This document shows, in pieces, positions 25,663-33,228 of a stretch of 64,000 nt of DNA; position 1 is the first letter of the stretch; each line of letters starts with the position of its first letter. The position numbers and the translations under genes are program-made. The DNA is from Chloroflexota bacterium (GTDB lineage Bacteria; Chloroflexota; Dehalococcoidia; JACPQD01). The stretch lies in NCBI GenBank assembly GCA_016190665.1, contig JACPQD010000029.1, forward strand, positions 62,001-126,000. The letters are read 5' to 3'. The notes under the pieces were generated by a model. That model had not been told where the DNA came from. It saw only the letters and a program-made list of their open reading frames with translations, and searched no databases.

Positions 25663-26513
25663 TCGTCTGTGAAACCGTCTCCTCGATGAAGAAGGCGCGC
25701 CGCCAGATGGCCGGGCGCGTGGGCTGCGTGCCCACTATGGGCTACCTCCACGAGGGCCACCTCACCCTACTAAGTCGGGCGCGCCAGGAGAACGATCACG
25801 TGGTCGCGACCATCTTCGTCAACCCCACCCAGTTCGGCCCGCACGAGGACCTGGCCTCCTATCCCCGCAACCCCCAGCGCGACCTGGCTATGCTGGAAGG
25901 GGAAGGGATCGACGCGGTTTTCATGCCTTCCCCAGAGGAGATGTACCCCGCCGGCTACGCTACTTACATCAACGTGGAAGGACTCACGGACCGCCTTGAG
26001 GGCGCCTCACGACCCGGCCATTTTCGCGGCGTGGCTACCGTCGTGGCCAAGCTCTTCAATACCGTTGAGCCCCATCGCGCCTACTTCGGGCAAAAGGACG
26101 CTCAGCAGCTTCTGGTCATCAAGCGCATGGCGGCCGACCTCGACATGAACGTACAAGTCCTAGCCGTGCCCACGGTGCGCGAGCCCGATGGCCTGGCCAT
26201 GAGCAGTCGCAACACTCACCTCAGTCCTCAGGAGCGTCAAGCGGCGACAGTCCTCTACAGAGCGCTCACCCTGGCGCGGGAGCTCTGGCGCTCCGGAGAG
26301 CGGGACGCCGAGCGCCTTCGGCGACAGATTATTGAGCTGATTCAGAAAGAGCCTCTGGCAAGCATTGACTATGTCAGCGTCGCGGATCCGGATTCCCTGG
26401 AAGAGCTGGCCCACATCAACAGCACAGCTCTGGTGTCAATGGCGGTCCGGATAGGAAGGACGCGGCTCATCGATAACACGCTCCTGGGCGGCCAATCCGC
26501 GGCCCATCCGTGA
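25659..26513 (+). CDS. panC: Pantothenate synthetase
   Basis: Joins pantoate and beta-alanine using ATP. Signatures are GCVPTMGYLHEGHLTLL (HxGH nucleotide motif), VNPTQFGPHEDLASYPR, YFGQKDAQQLLVIKRM and AMSSRNTHLSPQER. 284 aa, complete. Its ATG overlaps the panB stop, so the two are translated together. Confidence 0.96.
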   Translation: MIVCETVSSMKKARRQMAGRVGCVPTMGYLHEGHLTLLSRARQENDHVVATIFVNPTQFGPHEDLASYPRNPQRDLAMLEGEGIDAVFMPSPEEMYPAGYATYINVEGLTDRLEGASRPGHFRGVATVVAKLFNTVEPHRAYFGQKDAQQLLVIKRMAADLDMNVQVLAVPTVREPDGLAMSSRNTHLSPQERQAATVLYRALTLARELWRSGERDAERLRRQIIELIQKEPLASIDYVSVADPDSLEELAHINSTALVSMAVRIGRTRLIDNTLLGGQSAAHP

Positions 26514-26514
26514 C

Positions 26515-26568
26515 GGGAGGACGCGCTCCGTCGCGTCCGGCGCGGCCACGAGGGACCGTGGCCCTCCC
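26515..26568. repeat. Branched palindromic repeat after panC
   Basis: Two perfect hairpins, GGACGCG/CGCGTCC (26519-26538) and GGCCACG/CGTGGCC (26544-26563), enclosed by a GGGAGG/CCTCCC outer pair, so the transcript could fold as a three-way junction. It begins at the panC stop. It may reduce read-through into surE, but no T tract follows. Confidence 0.7.
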
Positions 26569-26666
26569 CTGTCGTGACCCTGCCTGCCAACATCCTTCCG
26601 CTTGCGGAACCACCCAGTTCTCAGGTAAACTATGGCAAGTCGACTATCACCCAGAAGGAAAGCCCT

Positions 26667-27467
26667 TTGCGCATACTTGTTACCAACGATGACGGGGTCT
26701 ACGCTCCGGGGATGTGGACCTTAGTCGAGGCGCTGGCTCCCCTTGGCGAGATCGTAGTCGTGGCGCCAGACCGGGAGCAAAGCGGCGTCGGCACTTCGGT
26801 CACCTTGCATCACCCGGTCAGGGCCTCCGCTGTGTCGCCCCAGATTCCCGGCATCGAGACTTACGCCGTGGAGGGCACCCCCTCCGACAGCATCATCCTC
26901 GCTCTCAGAACCCTGGCCGGCCACGTGGACATGGTCTACTCCGGCATCAATGAGGGCGCCAACCTCGGCAACGACGCCCTCATCTCCGGCACCGTCGGCG
27001 CGGCGCTCCAGGGGTATTTTCACGGACTCCCGTCCATCGCTCTATCCGTGGGCAGCCTTGAGGTCAGCGACTTCACCGTCGCCGCCCGGCTGGGGCTTCT
27101 GCTCGGCGATATGATACGGACCGACCTGCTGCCCAGGCAGGTCCTGTTGAACGTTAACGTGCCCAACAAGCCTCTGGAGGAGATAGAGGGGCTGGAGGTG
27201 ACCAGGCTTGGCCGCCGCAGCTATGTCGATATCATCGACGAGGGCCACGACGGGAAGCGGAAGTACTATTGGATAGTGAGGGGCAAGCCGACCTGGGACG
27301 TTGTCCCGGGCACGGATATCTGGGCCATGAGGAACGGACGGGCCTCCATCACGCCCCTGTGCGACGACCTCACCAGTCAGGACCAGCTATCTCTCCTGGA
27401 AGAGCAACGGGGCTCCCTCATGGATGGCCTGCGCCAGGCTGCGATCGAGCGAAGCGTGCGAAACTGA
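26667..27467 (+). CDS. surE: 5'/3'-nucleotidase SurE
   Basis: Metal-dependent nucleoside monophosphatase. The metal motif RILVTNDDGVYAPGMWTLVE is at the N-terminus, followed by VVVAPDREQSGVGTSVTLHH and SGINEGANLGNDALISGTVG. TTG 26667 is chosen because the conserved domain starts there and AGAAGG lies 8 bp upstream; an upstream in-frame ATG at 26574 would give a 31-residue extension overlapping spacer DNA. About 266 aa. Confidence 0.93.
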   Translation: MRILVTNDDGVYAPGMWTLVEALAPLGEIVVVAPDREQSGVGTSVTLHHPVRASAVSPQIPGIETYAVEGTPSDSIILALRTLAGHVDMVYSGINEGANLGNDALISGTVGAALQGYFHGLPSIALSVGSLEVSDFTVAARLGLLLGDMIRTDLLPRQVLLNVNVPNKPLEEIEGLEVTRLGRRSYVDIIDEGHDGKRKYYWIVRGKPTWDVVPGTDIWAMRNGRASITPLCDDLTSQDQLSLLEEQRGSLMDGLRQAAIERSVRN

Positions 27468-27531
27468 CAGCCCCCATGAAATCGGGGCTTGGGATAAAGC
27501 TTTCACCCTTAGCGCCCGCAAGGAGGAAACC

Positions 27532-28416
27532 ATGGCAACCAAGACCGTTACTGCTGAGATAGTCAGTGAATTCGTCAAGAGCCTGGTCAAGGAGAGTGAG
27601 AAAAACCAGTTACACCTCGTAGACCATTCGCCGATCTTCGACGAGCCGCTGGTGGGTTTCGCCTCCGGGGACGACCCCCTCTTCTCCCAATACAAGACCA
27701 TAATCGGTGACTTCCATATGACGCCCCGCGAAGTTATGGAGAAGGCCACGGGGAAGAACCCGGAAAAGCTCAGCATCGTTTCCTGGATCCTGCCCATCAG
27801 CCTGTGCACCAAAGCCAGCATGAGACGGGAAAGCAAGTACCCCACTATCCGGTGGTCGCACAGCCGCTTCTACGGAGAACAATTCAACGAGCATCTCCGC
27901 GCTCAGGTGGTTGATTTTCTTCAAGCCAGGGGCCATATGGCTGTGGCGCCTTTCATCTCCCCTTTCTTCAAGCGACTAACCCTCAGCAATGACCATACGT
28001 CCAACTGGTCGGAGCGGCATGCTGCTTATGCCGCGGGCCTGGGGACGTTCAGCCTGAGCGACGGCTTCATCACACCCAAAGGTATCGCCATGCGCTGTGG
28101 CAGCGTCGTCACCGACCTGGACCTGCCCGCGTCGACGCGCCCTTACACATCCCATACAGCCAACTGCGCCTTCCTCGTCAACGGATCCTGCGGAAAGTGC
28201 ATCGACCGCTGCCCTGGCGGCGCCATCACCGAGAAGGGCCACGATAAGAAAAAGTGCTTTGACTACATGCACACCGAGCTGTCTCCACTGCTGGAGCGCT
28301 ACGGAGTCAGGATAGCTGGCTGCGGCTTTTGCCAGACAAAAGTGCCGTGTGAATCGGCGATACCGACGGGATTGCTGAAGCGCAGGACGAGTCCGAAGGG
28401 CGCCACTGCGGCATAG
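27532..28416 (+). CDS. QueG-like double [4Fe-4S] reductase-family protein
   Basis: 294 residues, start ATG 27532 after AAGGAGG. The C-terminal third has ferredoxin-type cysteines: C212, C220, C223, C227 in NGSCGKCIDRCPGGAI, and C264, C267, C273 in CGFCQTKVPCESAIP. The middle (ERHAAYAAGLGTFSLSDGFI) resembles the cobalamin-binding part of epoxyqueuosine reductase and reductive dehalogenases. There is no Tat signal and no rdhB partner, so it is not a respiratory dehalogenase; it is a cytoplasmic redox enzyme of unknown substrate. Confidence 0.75.
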   Translation: MATKTVTAEIVSEFVKSLVKESEKNQLHLVDHSPIFDEPLVGFASGDDPLFSQYKTIIGDFHMTPREVMEKATGKNPEKLSIVSWILPISLCTKASMRRESKYPTIRWSHSRFYGEQFNEHLRAQVVDFLQARGHMAVAPFISPFFKRLTLSNDHTSNWSERHAAYAAGLGTFSLSDGFITPKGIAMRCGSVVTDLDLPASTRPYTSHTANCAFLVNGSCGKCIDRCPGGAITEKGHDKKKCFDYMHTELSPLLERYGVRIAGCGFCQTKVPCESAIPTGLLKRRTSPKGATAA

Positions 28417-28477
28417 CTGGGCAAAGCGGAAACCAAGCCTCTCCCTTTCGCAAAGATTGAGAGGGATTTTATCAGGA

Positions 28478-29161
28478 ATGTCGTTTGTGAATGAAAAATG
28501 CCCCGCAATGATAGGCGCCCTCCTGGCGCTGGCGCTCCTGGCGGGATGCGCGCCGGGGCAAGTGGAGCGCCCAGCTAACACCGCCACGCCCATCAGGCCG
28601 CCCACGGCGCCGCCGCCAACCCCCCCACTCGCCTTGGTAGGCCAGCGCGATGCTAGCGGCCATTACTACAAGGGCAACCGGAACGCCAGGGTAGTCCTCG
28701 AAGAATGGACAGACTTGCAGTGACCGGCCTGCGCCTCGGTGCATCCGATCGTGGATCGGCTCGCGGATGAACTCGGAAGCCAGGTCAAGGTTGTCTACCG
28801 CCATTTTCCGTTACCTAACCATCCCCAGGCCGGTCCGGCCGCGGAGGCGGCCGAGGCCGCCGGAGAGCAGGGCAAGTTCTGGCCCATGGTAAACGCACTA
28901 TACGCCAATCAGAAGGAGTTGGGGCCCGCCCTTTATGTGCGGCTGGCCAGAGAGCTGGGCCTGAATGTGGCCGCCTTCTCTGCTTCAATGGAAGGGCACA
29001 CCAATCTGGCCCGCATCCAGGCTGATCTCGCGGAGGCCCGCAAGCAGGGGATCCCTGGCACGCCCACCTTCGTATTGAACGGCCAGCGCCTGCCCGGGGT
29101 CCCGGGGAGCTACGAGACTCTGGAAAGGGTCGTCAGGGCGGCGCTGGGGGCAGCCAGATAG
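28478..29161 (+). CDS. DsbA-family thioredoxin-fold lipoprotein with in-frame UGA (putative selenoprotein)
   Basis: One open frame interrupted only by TGA at 28721-28723. Before it come a lipoprotein signal (ALLALALLAGC) and a Pro/Thr-rich linker, then YYKGNRNARVVLEEWTDLQ. After it come PACASVHPIVDRLADELG, VVYRHFPLPNHPQAGPAAEA and the cis-Pro loop GIPGTPTFVLNG. In DsbA-type Thioredoxin_4 proteins the motif is EFTDFQCPxC, so the TGA stands exactly at the first active-site Cys, giving U-P-A-C. The frame after the TGA is intact for 145 codons. A hairpin meeting bacterial SECIS rules starts 21 nt downstream. The alternative is a single nonsense mutation. Start ATG 28478; TTG 28457 and GTG 28487 are possible. 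Confidence 0.8.
28745..28759 (+). promoter_or_regulatory. Candidate bacterial SECIS hairpin
   Basis: Perfect 6-bp stem CCGATC/GATCGG with loop GTG, whose first base is G. 27 nt separate the UGA from the loop. This fits the published loose bacterial consensus of stem 4-16 bp, loop 3-14 nt with an early G, and 16-37 nt spacing. The short loop is at the lower limit. Confidence 0.5.
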
Positions 29162-29174
29162 CGGAGCCTTGAGC

Positions 29175-29204
29175 TTGACGGCGCAGAGGCGCTTCCGCTA
29201 CAAT
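29175..29204 (+). promoter_or_regulatory. Promoter of tRNA-Val
   Basis: TTGACG, 18-bp spacer, TACAAT; the tRNA begins 11 bp after the -10 box. Confidence 0.7.
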
Positions 29205-29214
29205 TGAGGTTCAG

Positions 29215-29291
29215 GGGCGGTTAGCTCAGTTGGTTAGAGCGTCGCGTTGACATCGCGGAGGTCACTGGTTCGAGCCCAGCACCGCCCACCA
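29215..29291 (+). tRNA. tRNA-Val (GAC)
   Basis: 77 nt including encoded CCA. Acceptor arms GGGCGGT/ACCGCCC, D arm GCTC...GAGC, anticodon stem TCGCG/CGCGG with loop TTGACAT (anticodon GAC), and T loop TTCGAGC. One mismatch (A-C) at the base of the T stem. Confidence 0.92.
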
Positions 29292-29317
29292 TTCGGTCGC
29301 CGAGCAAGCGGGGAGAA

Positions 29318-29671
29318 ATGCGGGTCGCGGAAACAACTGATTCCACCCCAGTCCATGTCGATCCCGGCGCTGAGCCCCTGGTTAAATCGGCTGTTGGCAG
29401 GCTTGTGCCCAAGATTCTCCGAGTCATATTTGACGATAGGAAGAAGGGGCTGCCGGTCAAATCTGTGGAGCTTACAGCTTTTGTGGATCCTGAGGGCGAG
29501 GGGCCGGCGGAACTCGTGTTCACCGTGAGAACGGAATTGCCGTCTGCGCAGGCCATGAAGGCTTGGGATCAGTTATCGAACAGAATAAGAGGTGAGTTGA
29601 GGGGTCGCCTCGCTGCACGGGACGCTCGCTTGCTTGACAGGCGAGTGTCCATCGACGTTGACTGGGTCTAA
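29318..29671 (+). CDS. Hypothetical protein next to HEPN-like gene
   Basis: A 117-residue, charged protein of mixed alpha/beta pattern (LRVIFDDRKKGLPVKSVELT, then PAELVFTVRTELPSAQAMKA). I do not recognise the family. It begins 27 bp past tRNA-Val, and the following HEPN-like frame overlaps its end, so the two probably form one module, perhaps acquired at the tRNA. No signal peptide. Confidence 0.6.
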   Translation: MRVAETTDSTPVHVDPGAEPLVKSAVGRLVPKILRVIFDDRKKGLPVKSVELTAFVDPEGEGPAELVFTVRTELPSAQAMKAWDQLSNRIRGELRGRLAARDARLLDRRVSIDVDWV

Positions 29672-30036
29672 AGCGCGCCTATTCGATCCGGCGGATTTCT
29701 TGCGGCTGGCAGAGCGCCTTTGTATGCCGAGCGCAAGCGAGGCTGAGCTTCGGACCTCCGTGAGTCGCTCCTACTATGCCTCCTTTCTGGCCGCACGTGA
29801 GGCTCGAATTGCTGGAGCGGTATGTTCCCCGGAGAAGTGGTCGAGACCACCAGGGAGTCGTTGATACGTTAGCCACGTTGCCAGGCAGCCTCCCACTTCG
29901 GGACCAACTTGATAGTCTCCGTAGGCTGCGCGTCCGAGCAGATTATGATCTTGCCGCTTCTATTGGAATCTCGGAAGCCGAGCGCGCCAAGCTGCTGGCT
30001 CAGGCTTTGATTCAGGGAATACCGCAGATACGTTGA
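29658..30036 (+). pseudogene. HEPN-like domain protein, frameshifted
   Basis: The first frame gives [15 protein letters not shown] and SVSRSYYASFLAAREARI, an HEPN-type helix pair with S-x-YYA. From about 29800 the continuation is in another frame: GRDHQGVVDTLATLPG, then LRRLRVRADYDLAASIGISE, a usual HEPN C-terminal half. A single frameshift between about 29800 and 29860 would join them. HEPN proteins are often RNases or partners of toxins. A sequencing error is possible. Start probably TTG 29658, overlapping the previous gene. Confidence 0.6.
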
Positions 30037-30090
30037 TGCCCGCGCGACCCGGCACTCACCAGGCACGCACGGGCGCTAAAATAACTGATC

Positions 30091-30357
30091 GGCTTTGACT
30101 GGGACGAGTAGCTGAGGACGACGCAACAGAGAGGGCGGCGCCACGGCTGAGAGCGCTCCCGCTTAACCTCAGCGAAAACCCCCCAGGAGCCTGGCCCGGA
30201 AATCCCGACTTGGTCGGGAGAGTAAGGGGCCACGGAGGCGCCCGTTATCGGCCATTCGAGGAGCCCCGCCCCTGAGTTAAGCTCATGGGGTCGGGACTCG
30301 AAATTGGGTGGAACAGCGTGACCTCTCGCCCCAACTGGGCGGGAGGTTTTTGTTTTT
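30091..30357 (+). promoter_or_regulatory. Threonine T-box leader of thrS
   Basis: Stem I base GGCT..CTGGG/CCCAG.AGCC encloses GACGAGTA (AGTA loop-E side) and GCTGAGG/CCTCAGC. The other loop-E side is GAAA followed by specifier ACC (30178-30180), a threonine codon. The T-box sequence TGGGTGGAACAGCGTG is at 30305-30320. An 11-bp terminator stem (30321-30331/30337-30347) with T5GT5 follows. Uncharged tRNA-Thr would favour the antiterminator and turn thrS on. Confidence 0.92.
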
Positions 30358-30379
30358 CAGTCGCAAGAAGGAGACCAGG

Positions 30380-32122
30380 ATGACTTCGCAAACCGAAACA
30401 CTTACCAAAGAAGAGAAGCTGGAGAGGATGCGCCACTCGGCGTCTCATGTGATGGCCGAAGCGGTGCAGTCCATGTTCCCCGATGCCAAGTTTGCCATCG
30501 GGCCGGCCATCGAGGATGGCTTCTACTACGACTTTGACCTGCCCCGAGCGCTCACGCCTGAAGACCTGGCGGCCATCGAGAAGAAGATGTCCGAGATCGT
30601 TGCCGCTCGCTTGCCTTTCCGTCATGATGAGGCGGCCAAGGAGTCCGCGCGCCAGCTTTTCGCCTCCCAGCCCTACAAGCTGGAGCTGATCGATGAGCTG
30701 CCCGATGAGAAGGTGAGCATTTACCGCCAGGGCGGCTTCACCGACCTCTGCCGTGGCCCCCATGTTTCCTCCACGGGGGAAATCGGCGCTTTCAAGCTGA
30801 TGAGCGTGGCCGGGGCCTACTGGCGCGGCGATGAGCATCGCCCCATGCTTCAGCGCATCTACGGCGTCGCCTTCGAAACCAAGCAGGAATTGGAGGAGCA
30901 CCTTCATCGCCTCGAGGAGGCCGCCCGGCGAGACCACCGGCGGCTGGGCAAGGAACTCGACCTCTTCTCCATCCACGAGGAGGGCGGCGCCGGCCTCATC
31001 TACTGGCACCCCAAGGGCGCCTTCATCCGCAAGACTATCGAGGATTTCTGGAAGGACGAGCACTTCAAGCGCGGCTACGATGTGGTCTACATCCCCCACA
31101 TCGCCAAGGTCGACCTGTGGAAGACCAGCGGCCACTGGAACTTCTACCGCGAGAACATGTACTCGCCCATGGACATCGACGGGCAGGACTACATCGTCAA
31201 GCCCATGAACTGCCCGGGGCATATCCTTATCTATAAGACGAAGCTCCGCTCCTACCGCGACCTGCCGCTGCGTTGGGCCGAGCTGGGCACCGTCTACCGC
31301 TACGAGCGCTCCGGCGTCCTCCATGGCCTTACCCGCGTGCGCGGGTTCACCCAGGACGATGCCCACATCTTCTGCCGGCCGGACCAGCTCGAAGACGAAG
31401 TAGCCAACGTGGAGGAGTTCGCCCTTTTCATGCTCAAGACCTTCGGGTTCACCGAGTACGAGATCATGCTCTCCACGCGGCCGGAGAAATACGCCGGCAC
31501 GCTGGACGCCTGGGAGACCGCCACCAATACCCTTGTGAACGCCCTGGAGCGCCTTCACCTTCCTTACGAGATCGATCCCGGCGAGGGCGTCTTCTACGGG
31601 CCGAAGATAGACATCAAGCTCAAAGACGCCCTGGGGCGGACATGGCAAGGGCCGACAACGCAGGTCGACTTCAACCTGCCGCAGGCTTTCGACGTCACTT
31701 ATGTGGGAGAAGACGGACAGGAACACCGCGTGGTCATGGTGCACCGAACGGTCCTGGGCAGCATGGAGCGCTTCATGGGCTGCCTCATCGAGCACTATGC
31801 AGGCGCGTTCCCGGTCTGGCTATCGCCCGTGCAGGCCATGATCATTCCTATCGCTGATCGGCACGTCGACTATGCCAAACAGGTGCGGTCCGAGCTGAGA
31901 GCAACCGGGATCCGCGGCGAAGTGGACAGCCGCTCCGAGAGGATGAACCTCAAAATCAGAGAGGCCCAACTGCAGAAGATACCCTACATGCTCGTCGTGG
32001 GGGATAAAGAGATCGCGAACTCTGCCGCCGCGGTCAGATTGAGAAGCGGCGAGGATTTGGGCCCTCAGCCCGTCGCCCAGATAGCGGCGAGGATCCAGGC
32101 GGAGGTCGAAGCTAAGGCGTAA
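30380..32122 (+). CDS. thrS: Threonyl-tRNA synthetase lacking the TGS domain
   Basis: Class II aaRS, 580 aa. The ATG follows AAGAAGGAGA. It begins directly with the editing domain (H19-SAS-H23 and CRGPHV), then the catalytic core: motif 2 TVYRYERSGVLHGLTRVRGF, zinc ligands in MNCPGH and later His, and motif 3 HRTVLGSMERFMGCLIEHY. The anticodon-binding domain has EVDSRSERMNLKIREAQLQK. The 60-residue N-terminal TGS domain of most bacterial ThrRS is missing. Regulated by the T-box upstream. Confidence 0.96.
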   Translation: MTSQTETLTKEEKLERMRHSASHVMAEAVQSMFPDAKFAIGPAIEDGFYYDFDLPRALTPEDLAAIEKKMSEIVAARLPFRHDEAAKESARQLFASQPYKLELIDELPDEKVSIYRQGGFTDLCRGPHVSSTGEIGAFKLMSVAGAYWRGDEHRPMLQRIYGVAFETKQELEEHLHRLEEAARRDHRRLGKELDLFSIHEEGGAGLIYWHPKGAFIRKTIEDFWKDEHFKRGYDVVYIPHIAKVDLWKTSGHWNFYRENMYSPMDIDGQDYIVKPMNCPGHILIYKTKLRSYRDLPLRWAELGTVYRYERSGVLHGLTRVRGFTQDDAHIFCRPDQLEDEVANVEEFALFMLKTFGFTEYEIMLSTRPEKYAGTLDAWETATNTLVNALERLHLPYEIDPGEGVFYGPKIDIKLKDALGRTWQGPTTQVDFNLPQAFDVTYVGEDGQEHRVVMVHRTVLGSMERFMGCLIEHYAGAFPVWLSPVQAMIIPIADRHVDYAKQVRSELRATGIRGEVDSRSERMNLKIREAQLQKIPYMLVVGDKEIANSAAAVRLRSGEDLGPQPVAQIAARIQAEVEAKA

Positions 32123-32345
32123 GGCGAGAAGCGGGAATCGAGAAGCAGGAATCCTCCCCACCCCACCTTAAGAACCACGGATGGATACGGATAGACATGG
32201 AGGAACCGCGAAATGGACGAACCACACGAACAGGATTCTTTTTCGTGTATTTCGTGGTGAAGAATCCTGGGTGGTTGTGACGGGGCGGAAGCGGCAAGCG
32301 AGAAGTCCCGACGCATCCCGACTTCGGTCGGGACGGAGTCGGGAC
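32123..32345. repeat. Dispersed-repeat spacer
   Basis: Holds GCGAGAAGCGGGAATCGAGA (purine-rich family), AAGAACCACGGATGGATACG with TTTTTCGTGTATTTCGTGGT (family with arms resembling an inverted repeat), and CCCGACGCATCCCGAC with GGTCGGGACGGAGTCGGGAC. No gene. Confidence 0.7.
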
Positions 32346-32356
32346 AGGAAGCTAAG

Positions 32357-33043
32357 ATGTTCTTCTGCTTTGCTGGTGTCTGCCACTACGACCCGCTTTG
32401 CCGGGGCAGATTGGTGGAATGGCTTAACCGCCTGAGAAACAACCCGCCCATTCCCGCAGTAGGTCCGGCCTTCGTTGCCGTGGAATGGGGACAGGAAGTC
32501 TTCCAGGCAGTGAAGGCTCAAAGGCGCCTTTTTCGCGAGCTGGCGGCGAAGACATTCCCCAGCCTTCCGGCGGCGTCTCTTCCGGTGCTGGAGAGGGCGC
32601 TCGCCTTCGAAGCTGATGCCCACCTGGAGGTGTTCCCCGACACGAAAACCCTCTGGCTGGACGAAGGACGACAGCTCGATGCATCCGAAGAGGCCGTCGC
32701 CGATGACCCGGCGAGGGACTATCTCAACACCTACGAGGACTTCCTGGGTCTGTCCGAGAAAGATAGGGGCAAGGTCACGTCTCTGGAACTGTTCAGCGAA
32801 GCCTGCTGGAGGCGGGCAGAACAATGGCACAAGGACCCTTCCGCCTATCGTTTCGAGCGCGACCGCGCCTGGCTTCAACTCATACTTGCCCGCACGCGCC
32901 AGGACGGCTGGGCGATCATTATCGTCGGCGCCCTGCATCTCAGCAAAGACCATCAAAAGTCCTTACGGAGTTTGCTGGAACGGGGGGGCCACCCATGCAC
33001 GGCCCAGGTCCTGGACCCGCGTTGGCGGCCGGAGCAGTGTTAG
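32357..33043 (+). CDS. Hypothetical protein, TraB/Tiki-like layout
   Basis: A 228-residue protein with an N-terminal FCFAGVCHYDPLCRGRLVEW, a middle FVAVEWGQEVF and a C-terminal WAIIIVGALHLSKDHQKSLR. The G..H at each end and the middle Glu recall the TraB/PrgY/Tiki-type metalloprotease-like fold, but similarity is weak and I would not assign a function. No signal peptide or membrane segment. It is flanked by repeat-filled spacers on both sides. Confidence 0.6.
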   Translation: MFFCFAGVCHYDPLCRGRLVEWLNRLRNNPPIPAVGPAFVAVEWGQEVFQAVKAQRRLFRELAAKTFPSLPAASLPVLERALAFEADAHLEVFPDTKTLWLDEGRQLDASEEAVADDPARDYLNTYEDFLGLSEKDRGKVTSLELFSEACWRRAEQWHKDPSAYRFERDRAWLQLILARTRQDGWAIIIVGALHLSKDHQKSLRSLLERGGHPCTAQVLDPRWRPEQC

Positions 33044-33051
33044 ACCGAAGA

Positions 33052-33228
33052 TACAAGATACAATAACCAAACAAGAGCCAAATCTCAAGGTACAAACCCA
33101 AGCAAACTGCGAGTTATTGAGCCGCTTGGTGCTTGTCTCTTGGTAGTTGGTCATTGTTTGGTGTTTGTTTCTTGGTGATTGGTCATTGCTCGGAGCTTGC
33201 ATCTTGGTTATTGGTTATTGAGCGCGGT
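33052..33228. repeat. Tandem TTGGT-ATTGGTCATTG repeat region
   Basis: Left half AAGATACAATAACCAAACAA; right half several CTTGGTGATTGGTCATTG-like units ending TTGGTTATTGGTTATTG. The halves are partly complementary. Reaches the 3' end of tsaB. Confidence 0.65.

Noticed and set aside
27532..28416. Reductive dehalogenase
   Set aside because: The Fe-S and middle regions are reminiscent, but there is no Tat signal, the length is short and no membrane anchor gene follows.
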